Assembly: GCA_027924585.1 (NCBI GenBank)
Contig: BSBM01000307.1
Location: 11,554,001 to 11,618,000, forward strand
Source of the DNA: Larix kaempferi
Lineage: Eukaryota > Streptophyta > Pinopsida > Pinales > Pinaceae
Direction: 5' to 3'
DNA: 64,000 bases
The position numbers and the translations under genes are program-made. Position 1 is the stretch's first letter. Each line of letters starts with the position of its first letter. Shown here one piece after another: positions 10,692 through 21,581 of this stretch. Under the pieces are notes generated by a model. It was not told the DNA's origin. It saw only the letters and a program-made list of their open reading frames with translations, and ran no database searches.

Positions 10692-12600
10692 GTCCTAGGT
10701 GGACTCTTGTACATAAATAAAACGTTGTCTTTTTTCTTTGGTTTGTTTTCTTTTTTCTCATTTTTCATTGCTTTTGGTCTCCTTTTAGTCTGCTAGTTAG
10801 CTTGACTTGTTTTTTCTCTCGTTTGTTTTTCCCTTTTTGAGTTCTTTGTTTAAATAAAGCTAAGCTCAGTTTTGGCATAGCTGAGAGATGAGACTCTAGG
10901 AAAAACGCAAAAGGATGGTCATGAAGAAGCTCACTGATCAATGGAATATATGTGTGTCTTTGTTTTCACTTAATGGTTTCCCGGAATGCAAAGATCCCTT
11001 TTTCTGTTTGGTAAATGTAACCCCTATCAAATAACTAGGATTCAGAATTTCCTTTTGACTATCTTAGGGCCCCACTCACTCTAACAATAATGATTGTCTC
11101 AAGAAGTTCACTATGATGGACCCACAGAGAGGAAGCATGTCTCACATATGTATAGTATTTAAAATGATCCCATGCTATAAGTAAAATCCAAAAGGCTTAT
11201 ATCAAAGAGTCTGGATTTCAGAAATTCTCGCCTCAATTAAAGCATGGCCGAGAAAAGAAAAGAAATGTCCAAGTTAGAGAAGCTGCTCAAATAAACCATC
11301 CCAGCAAAGTTTCTTCTCCGTCCGTGAAGCATGAAAGTAAAATGAATCCTTCTCTCACACAAAAGGACATTATGGATTGAAGAACCCACATCAATTGCTG
11401 AAAGCAGAGGAAATCCATTTCTGGAAGGCTCAAACGACAAAAGTCGCAAATCAAAGAAATATCCAAAAGGGTGCAAAATAGTATGGGAATGAGGAACAAA
11501 CGAATATGTCTGTGAGATACAGTTACGATCCTGTGGAGTCTTATATCAATAGGCTTCTGAAAGACAGAATTTTCAAATGAACCTCACATTTCGGCCCTTG
11601 GAGAGTTATAATGAAATCTGAGTCAAAGTTTCCTTTTTTCCCATCACCATTATGATAAGAGTGATCACTGCATTCCCAGAAGCTGAACTATGAAAAAATT
11701 TTGTTGCACATGAAATAAACACCTTGTAAGTTTTCTGACCCTGTGATGAGTTTGTTTCAGAGATCTGTGTTCACCAGCGAATCGCCATTGTTGTTGCCGC
11801 AACATCCCCCCCCCAAATATTTTTGTAAATAGTGGGAACCCTACTTTTAGATGGAAGTCTGCCTAGAAGTCAAAACCAGCAGAACCCTTTCCTTACTTAG
11901 CTTCCTAGAGAACATCCTTGTGTTTTTTCCATTGAAGTTTCCTTTTGTTTTTCTGCCTAAGTAAAGAAAACTCGCACTTTTGTGCCGCAACGACGGAAGA
12001 ACCATTTGAGTTTCCCCGCAACGACGGAAGAATTCAGTCGCAACGGCAGGAAATCATGAATGAGTTAAAACCTTATGCGGATGAACTCAACCAGTTCTCC
12101 CGCAACGGCGGAGAATCTCACCGAGTCCTTCCGCAACAGCAGATCACTTTGCTCATTTTGTTTTGAAACTTCCCCTTTTTCGGATAGACTCACTGAGTTC
12201 CGCCGCAACGGGAGGGAAGTTTGTTTGAATCTTTAACTCCATCTTTTTGGAAGAACTGCACCAGTTTTTCTGGAGTCTTCTGGCCACACTCACACGGTTG
12301 GTCCGTAATGGCGCTTAGATTCACCAAAGTCACCCGAAAAGTGACCCTTCATGGCAAACTTTCATGCTCTATTCACGGAAAAACCAAATGAGTTTCCCCA
12401 CAATAGCAGAAGACTTCGTTGATTCCTTCCACAACAATCGGGTGAGTTAGCCGAGATCGTCCGGTTTTGGCGGTCACACTTAATACCGAATGTGCCGATT
12501 TGACCCCGGCTGTACCCACCATAATTCGGTTCTTAATTTTCAAACTACCCTATTAATTGTCCGCACGCATCAACTCGCCATAAGTAGGGTTAGAACCTTG
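10692..12600 (+). other. E1 spacer between integrase and accessory ORF
   Basis: About 1.9 kb without credible coding. Short open frames here lack family likeness. The first half is AT-rich. The second half contains the clustered CCGCAACG motifs annotated separately. I see no splice-acceptor evidence that is decisive, although accessory ORFs in this position are expected to need splicing or a subgenomic RNA. Confidence 0.5.
11780..12445 (+). repeat. Cluster of diverged CCGCAACGRCGGAAG motifs
   Basis: About ten copies of a short motif centred on CCGCAACGACGGAAGA occur near 11788, 11983, 12018, 12037, 12100, 12130, 12203, 12302, 12398 and 12430. Several are preceded by GAGTTTCC or GAGTTC. Spacing is irregular (20-100 bp), so this is not a simple tandem array. 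It precedes the accessory ORF and could be a cis-acting RNA or regulatory array, or a decayed minisatellite. Confidence 0.55.
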
Positions 12601-12601
12601 T

Positions 12602-15178
12602 TTGTTTTTTTCATTGTTTCATTGGTTGGATGCCTGTTTTCATTTTCGTTTGAGACTACGAGCATCTACTCTAGGCCTGTTAGATTCGCAGCAGTGTTAC
12701 CATCCTCATATATGGTCAAAATCTATCAGGTTTTTCAAGATTCCTAAAGGTGGCAAAAGAAATTCGAAGGCAATCGAGCCAGAATCAGCTGCCACGCTGG
12801 TAGAAACTCTATTCGAAGAAACTAAGTGTACTACAGGCGTGCCTCCAGAAGTTCAATGGGGAGACATATATCGTATGATAAGAGATTAGGACATCCCTGA
12901 GGCACTTCTGGAAGAAGGATATCTGTACCAGAACATAAGAAAATCCTGCATATCTAAAGCAGCCATGCGTCCTGAGCTTTTACATTGCTCGGAAGTAATT
13001 GGATGGATCCTGCAGCATGAAAATGCCGAGACAAAAGTCCTTTTCGACAGCAAAAAGTGGCCTTCACGTCATTTCATCCAGACTACATAGCAGGGGCTTA
13101 TAAGTTACCTTGTCCGTAGCAGCAGCTGAACGATGAATGGCTCGGGCAAATCAAGATGGATAATTTAGAGATGGCCAGGAAACTACTAATTACAGGAAAA
13201 CAGATTAGGAGGAAGGACAGTGACGAGTACGAGGTCCAAAACCTAAGGCCTCCTTTAAGGATGATTTCTCTCATGCTGAGTATCATCTTTGGGATGGCTG
13301 ACGGAACTATTTTTAGGCTCCAATGGGTCCCCATCATCCATTATGTGGCGTTCGAAGGAACAATTTTTAATTGGGCAAATATTCTCTCAGATAGCCTATC
13401 ATCAGCTATAACTGCTGCACAAGAAGGGTTAGTGACAAAGAAGTCTGAATTTTACATGTCTTCCTACTTAATAGATTGTATTTTTCCAAAGCATCCTTTC
13501 CCAAAATTGGGCTGCTTTTGGGACCAAACCATCACCCCGGTGTTCATTTCCTACAAAATGCTTTGGGCCCAGAATTACAGGTGGAGCTACAAGCTTATTT
13601 GTGAAGAATTCATTACACCTTTATATGAGTTGATGTTTAACGAAGAACCCAATTGTTTATCTGAAAACGCCATGGAGGTCATGGAGAACTACAGTGACTT
13701 CTATTTTTCGGAGGAGGGTACCTTTATAAGGATGTATGGAGGCTCCAAAGCCCCATAAATTTTGCCCAGATATGCAACTGATTACATAGTCTACAAGGAG
13801 GTGGTAAGGCAAGTCTTCCTTGACGGAGTTGGTGGTAACTTGTATAGGGAAAAGAAGGATTCTTTCCCTCCTTTGCCTTTTTATGTTAGGGCTTATAAGT
13901 TTTCAAAATTTGCATCGGTGGAAGATTTTATTACAGAACTGAAGGATTTTCACTTTGGGGAAAGGATCTTTCAGAAGAATAATAGATGAGGCAAAGCTGC
14001 AGAACATTGTAGGGAGATTCATTCCCACTTTGAATACGCTCACTATTATGATAAAGATGAAGAAGTGTATAGAGCGGTCAGTAACATGACCGAGCTACAA
14101 ATTTGCCGACTCAGCAAAGGGGGGGCAATTTCTAGCTCTGGTGTTGTCAAAGAAGCAGAACAACAGCAAGAAAAGGAAACAGCAGAAGCCGCTAAAGCTC
14201 TCTCTAGAGAAGAGCAAAGGTTCAAGGGAGAATCCGAAAGAATCCAAAGAAAAGTTGTTGAAAGAGCAAACAAAGCAAAAGAGGATGAACTTCGAGAAGA
14301 AGAAGCTCTAAGAGTCCAAGCAACAGATGGAAGATAGCAGGGAATTGTTGGAACAACAGTTAGAACACGCGAACAGCAAGGTTGGTGAGGTAAGCCCTTT
14401 TCATGAGTAAGCTTGTGAAATATTAAAAAGGACCCACAAGATTCAAGAGCACATAACAGAAGAAGTTTGCAAGCTGAAAGCAGTAGTGGCCAGAACCAAA
14501 GAAATTAATGTTGAATCCACTAAGCGCAGGAGGAAATATGTACGCATTACTGAAGACATTAGGAAACACATGGAATGGAGAGAAGGAAAGTTGGGGTTCC
14601 CAGCAAACCTTCCTCTTAAATCCATCTCTTGTTTTAAAGCAGATGTGCGCCTTTTGGCTTTTTGCAAAGATTGTGGAGTAAAGCTAAATGTTGTAGCCAT
14701 CACCACTCTTGAACAATGTGAAAGTTCGTAACTTAAGATGCGAACCGCCCAAGAAAATTTCCAGATGATAATGCCTCAGAAGTTGGAATACTTTCCGGGC
14801 AAGACTCTTCGTTTTTCTGAGTTAGGGGATAGGCTAAATGCTGAAATAGACTATGTGAAGAAGATGGATGTATTGACCACAGAATACCTTCACCATTGGA
14901 TTGGCCAAGCTGTTGTTCACACATATATTCTTGAAGAGAGCCTGCAGGTTGCAGCGGCAGAGGTAATCAACCTTGAAGAAGATCTCGCCAAGCATGAGGT
15001 TTCTATACAACTTACACTCCCTCTTTCTGCAAAGAGTGTCATCAAAGAAACCAGTCTCTGGGTAAATTATATAGAAGAAGCAGACCGGGAAATGGCTTCA
15101 AAAGCACAACAAGTTCTAGCAGAGACACCAGCTTTAGCAGAAGCGTTTGGAGAAGCAGGGCCGCCAACCCAAGGATAA
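12602..15178 (+). pseudogene. E1 accessory ORF (unrecognised protein with C-terminal coiled coil)
   Basis: A long coding region after pol in the sense orientation. The frame runs from about 12680 (IPKGGKRNSK), with stops at 12887 (TAG) and 13088 (TAG). It shifts frame near 13050-13090 and continues through 13156-14337, with further stops at 13756 and 13987. It shifts again near 14300, where the coiled coil (REEQRFKGESERIQRK) passes into the segment homologous to 1-894. The central part (~13340-13530) holds NWANILSDSL and FYMSSYLID, a pattern I associate with extra ORFs of Athila/Tat-like elements; I cannot name a domain. Two or more copies of the family exist in this window alone. Its position resembles that of envelope-like ORFs, but I see no signal peptide or clear membrane segment. 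Confidence 0.6.
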
Positions 15179-16086
15179 TCTATCTTTATCATATTTGATA
15201 TCTAAAAGCCAACACTCTCTCTTTTGCGTTTGTATATTTTTAAAAGGGCATCTGGATTTTCATTCCTGTCCCTCTCTTGTGCCATTTTTGGGGATTTTGT
15301 TCTTTTTGTAAATTGGGCACTACAAGTTAAATTAAAAGAATCTTGGGAGTTAGGGTATAGGAGGCAACTCTTAGAGTATTTTGTAATGCTATATATAGAT
15401 GATTAGGGGAGAATAGAAAGGACTTTTGGCAGGTGAAAGGACATTATTCTTGTGTACGTGAACTATTCCTGCTACATGAATTAAGAAATCGTTTTGGGAC
15501 TGTGGAAGCTGGTGCAGCATTTTTTCCTGGAACTGTGATGAATGATGGCTGAACTATTTCTGCATTTTTCATATACATTCAGTGAGATCTTTCCTAGCTT
15601 TTGTGAACTAATTCTATGCTATGAATGATTTTATTTCTTTTGCAAAATTTCTGTGCTATATGAGTAATGGAATGTTTTAATTAAGTCGAAGTTATCTTTG
15701 ATACCATTCATCTTCCACTGGAAATGCATTTATATGATTAAATGGCTATCTATTAAATCTTTAATTGTCTTTTTCAGTTATCGCTCATACTTTCAATTCG
15801 ATCCTTGCAAGGATAGGTTAAGTTATTTTAATTGTGTTTAGATCATATTTGTTTTGTCGCATGCATTTAGTTTAGAAGCACTTGCATATCATCTTAAAAA
15901 AATAAAAATATATAAACGGTGGATCGAGTCGCAACCGGTGAAAACAAACAAATCTTTAATCTTACACGGTAGCTAGAACCATTAACCGGACGGATTTCCC
16001 ATAACAAATGGTGAGCGATCTAATTGGGCTTGCTCATTAGGGAGAATCCCTTGTTGATTGATGCTATGATTTTCAAGGCATCAACA
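15179..16086 (+). repeat. E1 3' LTR (5' boundary uncertain)
   Basis: Homologous to 895-1070 plus 3084-3832. Ends ...CATCAACA at 16086, with repeat A beginning at the next base. The TATA box is at about 15388-15398. The LTR probably starts between 15180 and 15350; no clear polypurine tract fixes it. A sense open frame of 60 codons at the start is not convincing. Confidence 0.7.
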
Positions 16087-19000
16087 GGGTGTAGGTGCTT
16101 CTATGATAGTGCAAAATCCCCTTTATCCATATTTAGAAGTTCTGTCAGGGGATCCTATTGCTTTCTCCTTTATCCTACCTAGGGATTTAGAGATGCAAAC
16201 CTTACCTTTCATGATTCACACATCTATCCTTTCGTTTGAGACTCATTCTCACATAAACTGACCTGATCACACTCAAACTCTCATATAGACATTTTCCTAA
16301 CAATTGACATTCCCACTTTTTCCTGCATCAAACTTGTGCACACCTTGAAAGCACCTAGAAGGATGGATCATCGAGGGACCCGGATTGGTGAAGGGATTCC
16401 TTTGGCTTGAAGGGTGTTGGGTGGGACATATTGTTTATCCTTACATCAGATCGTTACCCTCATGGTCAAACTCATTTACCGTTGCGTGTGGACCCACTAT
16501 CGTAGACACCATCACCTTCATTTTAGACGTATGTGAACCCCAAACGACGTATCCACTCACCTTTGCGGACACAAATAATTACCCTCACACTCAGACCCTA
16601 CCTTTCACATAGACTTCCTTCACTCATTTTATTACCTGTATCGGTCACCAGACATTTTTTTTCACCTAAACCCAAAGCTTTATTCCAATCTGTAGACTTG
16701 AGAGAGAGAGAGAGAGAGGGTTGGTTATAAGTGAGGCTTGAGGCTTGAGACTGATCCTATGAGATTTTTTGTTTTTACATACCTGAGAAGCCATGAGTGA
16801 AAGCTACAAGTAGATATTCAATACTATGCAACCAATTGGACTCTCTCTATGAACACACTGGAAGCACTTAGCAAGATGGATCACCTGAGGGACCCAAAAT
16901 GGTGAACTAGATGCCTAAGCCTGGAAGGTGTTGTGTGGGGAAGGTTTTCATTGGCCAAGCATGCAAGAAAAAATGGGTTATGGGTTGAGAGATAGAGGCC
17001 TACAGGTGTTTTCCTTACCCTAGTGGACTAATAGACCAACTTGGGGGTGGAATATTAGCATAAATAGTATATGATGGACATAATACCTATATTTGGGTAG
17101 AAAATGGCACTTACACAACCAGTTGCTTGGATCTTTATTCTAGATGAGTATTTTCTTATATCCGATATGCGCTTGATATGTTATCTATTGTTATTTGAAT
17201 TTGCCATGTTGTTATGATTATTCTTGTGATGTATTGTGTTGGTAATTGCATGTGTTATGTGTGTAGATTGAGTTAAATTATGTTGTGTTTTTATATGCAT
17301 TTGCATAGAATTTTGTTTCATGTTATGGATCATATATGGCCTTTGGGATTAATTAAGAACCCATAATCATCCATATCCTCCTCTAAGTGGTTCATCTAAT
17401 GGACAAGGACATTACAAGGCAATGGCTATAAGGTAATGTGGAGGATGTTGCAAGTGGAAGAAGGTGCAGGAGTTGGAGGTGTGCATCACCACATTTCACA
17501 TGTCACATAGAACAAATCTTTGAGAGCTACAAACCATGTTTAGGTTGTTGCAGGGATTCCCAATGCTTCACTTCACACTTTCATTTGGTATCCTACATTG
17601 ACATACAATATAATATAACAACCATAGGCAAAAGGAAATATAGAAAATGCATATAGTAGGAAGGCTACGTGACCCCAAGATACAGACTTGACATGATAGG
17701 TGATAGGGTATGTCGGATGACACCATGTGTGTACGTCAATATATCATAAGCGTTGTGTGGTAGACTAAGGAAGCCAAAATGCCAAAATATGTAGTATTTG
17801 TAACACCAAGGGAAGGAGGGTGAAGGACCTATAACAATTTCTTGGAGAAAATGGTTGTTTGTTGGCTTTCCATTTTACCTTGAGCAAGAAGCATAGAAGG
17901 CATGCTAACGAAAGAAGATGGGTTCAATCATTGTGAATGCACAGGGAGGTTGAGATGGAGGTTCACTTGGAAAATAAAGAATAGGGAGGAAAATCCATAA
18001 CATGTGTTGATTCTACATTTGCATTAGTTGTAGATGTTAAAGAGATTAACTTAAAGGAGAGTCGATTTATTGGTTTTGAGTGAATTTTGAGAGTAGTGAA
18101 ACCAATGGCACTATATGTTGTATATTCAAAGAACCTTTGTAACCAAGAGAAGCACTAATAATAACGAGAGAAAAATAGAAATTTAAATTAGGTTTCTCTA
18201 AGGTATCTCTTGTGTCACTTGTGTTCAAGTAATTGCATTGTTTTAATTTTATTCACATCGTAATAAAGAAAACCCAATCCATGTTAAACATGATAATGTA
18301 TTAAAAAATATTCTCCTTAGTGTTTATTTTATATGAATCTAAAGTTATAGGCCTAGGATTATGGATCATGTATATCTTCTTTCGACATAGATGCCATGTA
18401 CTAGGGAAAACTAGTCTACCCACGTCGATTGGCCTCATCCCTTCAAAACTCATGCCAAAGCCATTTGGGTGGATCATGCTACAACAAGAATGAATCCCTT
18501 GTGAATGGTCAAGAGTTTTATATTTTATTTTACTTGAGATTGATATTTTGGCTAGACGAACTTACTACCAAAGGTCTCATTTGTAATGTAACTTTTAGAA
18601 AACAAAAGACTAAAATTATTCTTGTCCAAGGCCATTTGGTTATATTGTTACATGACTTATTGTGCATTATTATGACAAAAAAGAATTGATATTCCCATTT
18701 ACATCTTACTATTACTGGGCTTCTATTTGTTAACTAATTGGTGGGTGTAAATTTATTTTTTATTTCATTGCCAAGTATATGATAAGTGTTTGTTTCGGAT
18801 CAAATCATAATTTTGTTTAATGTTGAGATGTCCCTATAATATTTTTATATAAACATCACTGAAATGACATAGAGAGGCTAAACCAATATTTGTGCCATTG
18901 TAAGTTAAAATAAATAAATTATTTACAATATGCTCAAATGTTGAATAGGTATATTCTAATTTAGTTTAGCATATTTTCTTCATCTAAGGAATAATTTGAT

Positions 19001-20126
19001 ATCAGTAGAAGGCTCAGCCTCATGTTTTGAAAGTATTAGGAGTTCAGCCTCATAGTTTGAAAGTATTAGGTTCTGCTTCACAAGGATTTTAATCTTTCAA
19101 TAAAGCAATTCCTTGTTTGTAAACCTCCAAATTCAACATAATGCTTTCTTTAGAAGCAACTTTGCTTGTTATACATCCCTTCCTAACATTGACTTATTTT
19201 CAATTTATCAAATTAGAGAGAATCCAAATTGCAGATCATTATCATTTCGAAGGACCGTGATTATGAGATGTAAACACTAAAATCGGAAATTAAAGAGTGT
19301 TGGATATCAATTTGGCAATATATTTACAACAACAAATCATAAAGAGAGGAAACAGAGTTGTAACGACAAATATATTGGACCTTTATCATGTTACATTTTC
19401 CTTGAGAGGAACCATGATTGTTCCCCTCATGCTATGTGGACTCTAGCTCATCAATATTTCAATATTTTGCTAAAGGTAAAATTTATATCAAGTTTCATTT
19501 TTTTAAATGCCAATATTTCTCAAAAAAATAATACAACTATATTGATTGGAAGGATTTCAACATAAATCTTCAAGTTAATATAAACTTGTTCACCTTTAGA
19601 TTTTTAACAATACACACATTTCTAATAAAATTGTTTATACTATTAAAACAATGACTAATATAACAATTAAATTATAACAACACATTTAATATCATTATAT
19701 AATGATATGAATTTAGAAGAAAGAGATTCATTAAATTTCTTATCCTTGAAATACATGTAAACATACCAAAGGATTACATAAATTTAACAACATTGAAAAA
19801 TTGTACAATCTACATATGCGTACAATATTTCAAATCTCTCATAAGGGTGGTATTCATAACAAAATACAATAGAAAAAACACGTCCCTGATATCTATGTAT
19901 TCTCTACACATAATTTCTAGATTCATACATACTTTAGAAACTATCTAATTTTTTAAACATTGAATTAAGAAGACCAACTAATTAAAAATGTGAACGTGTG
20001 AGTACATATGCCAGATATATAATTTGGTTAGTTTTGATATAGGAAGGTTTTATTGTAGTGTTTTTTTTTAAGCCATGTCATGTATCATGATTTAAAATCG
20101 AGTTTAAAAATAAGTGTTAAAGGTTT
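16087..20126 (+). repeat. Long dispersed repeat, copy A (non-coding, ~4.0 kb)
   Basis: Matches copy B (24391-25170, 45969-48306 and 49309-50273) in the same orientation along its whole length, with many substitutions. No coding capacity is visible. It begins abruptly at E1's LTR end, whereas copy B has ~375 bp more at its start (from 24016, TGTAATACCCC). This suggests the E0/E1 array landed inside copy A. It could be a very long LTR, since the TGTAATACCCC start is LTR-like. A GA microsatellite is at about 16700-16718. Confidence 0.6.
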
Positions 20127-20509
20127 GTTATGGGATTTGTGGCTAGTGGTCTAGCAAGTAAGTTGTATTGTTGGCTTGAATCACAAGTCAATTCTAATGT
20201 ATATAAGAATTAAAAAAACTACAACAAGCATGGGTATTGGTTGATATCCGCTCCATGTCTATCCTAGAGCATGACATAACAACTTCCATCTTTGGGGTTA
20301 TAATCACTGGTGGTCACATAAGGTTATCATCACAAACCCATCTCAAAATGCATAGAGCTAATCTACATTGCAACTTTTTCCTTGGTATCAACAACGACCA
20401 TCATTGGCTTTGGTTCAATAGTTACATTTGGTACTTGTGGTTTCTAACCAAACTATGTGTCAAGCTCCTCAATGAGATTGCCCTTCCCTAAATTTTATGA
20501 TTTTTTTTT
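20127..20509. other. Unassigned spacer
   Basis: Moderately AT-rich. An 84-codon open frame (20237-20491, plus) has no recognisable motif. I see nothing else here. Confidence 0.4.
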
Positions 20510-21420
20510 CCTCCTTAACACTCCAATCATTACCAAAAGTCTCTATTAATGCATTGTATGTTGAAACAACAAACTTCTGGCCTCCATCCACCATGCCTTA
20601 GAAGAGATTATAAGCTTAATCCAATTTTCCTCCTTTTCATAAAATCCCAAACCATTTATTATAAACACTAACCTCTAGCCAACTTCCATCATTTTTCCAA
20701 AGATATGCAAGGCCTCTTCTAGCTTACCCAATTTTAAGATATTGTTGATCACCATTACATATGTGATCACATTATGATCATGCTTCTCTACCACCAACCC
20801 ATCAAGCACCCTGTCAACATTTGCAATCACCTCCTATATAAGGTGCATATCCAATAGTGTCTTATACACAATAGATTATCCAATAGTGTGCCACACACCA
20901 CTACATCCAGCATGCATCATTTTGCCACCAATGACTTGAAAAGCCTCTCAACCGCCTAAATCCCCCATGGTCACAATACATGCCCATCATAGTTTCATTT
21001 GAGATATCATCGAGGCTCAAATTCCTCTCCCATATTCTCCAAATTCTCTAACCCATACTACATATGATGAGCCTTGTAAAACCCATCAATGGCAACATTA
21101 TATGACATGACAATTGGTTTGAACTTCTCCTAGAATAAATAATAACACGTATGATACCTTTTGAATCTTCTTAACACTAAAATCATTCCCCCATCAAATT
21201 GTATGAAAAAATTAGTTTATAAAATGTTAATGAACCCCATCTCTCAGCTCCAAGTACAACTCCATAGCTTGTTGCATTGCTTCCCCATTGCAAAAACCCC
21301 CAATAGTGGCAACATAAATAAGAGCATAAAAACCATGGCACTATTCCAACACTCTCCTAAAGAGCCTCATGACATCCTCATACTTGTTGAGACAAATTGG
21401 GCCTTCATGAAATGATTAAA
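20510..21420 (-). pseudogene. PPR (pentatricopeptide repeat) protein pseudogene
   Basis: On the minus strand several 35-residue PPR-type units can be read across stops and frame changes. At 21410-21235, YEDVMRLF is followed by ATIGGFCNGEAMQQAMELY. At 21125-21060 there is SYNVAIDGFYKAHHM. At 20785-20680, VITYVMVINNILKLGKLEEA leads to LHIFGKMMEVG and a stop. These match the PPR pattern (V-T-Y-N-x-L-I, K-x-G-x-x-x-E-A, x-M-x-x-x-G). Intact PPR proteins bind organellar RNA. Here there are many stops and shifts, so it is long dead. It lies between repeat A and the hairpin element, either as a captured or flanking host fragment. Confidence 0.7.
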
Positions 21421-21581
21421 AATTATTTTGCTAAGCAATATCTATGCTTTAGAGATGGCTTTGATTGTACAAACAATGTCTTTATGTCTAATTTCTCACT
21501 ATTGGAGCCCATAAATATGGCATATGGAACAAGATTTATAAAGGGAAACATCATTATCATGTGCAAGCATTAGGTGTAGAG

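Larger units (their letters stand above)
3084..16086 (+). mobile_element. E1: Ty3/gypsy LTR retrotransposon with extra RNase H and accessory ORF
   Basis: Order: LTR, PBS, gag, protease, extra RNase H, RT, RNase H, integrase, ~2 kb spacer, accessory ORF, LTR. The RT-RNase H-integrase order shows Ty3/gypsy type, and there is no chromodomain. About 13 kb long. Its 5' LTR is shared with the upstream copy E0, so no target-site duplication can be checked at that side; the 3' LTR ends against repeat A at 16086/16087. Frame analysis shows one gag-pol reading frame once the insertion at 5869-6590 is removed. It is inactive: there are about 15 nonsense codons, and the protease active-site Asp is lost. 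Confidence 0.85.

Noticed and set aside
16385-16730. Short plus-strand frames in repeat A
   Set aside because: The matching part of copy B does not keep them open, so there is no sign of coding constraint.
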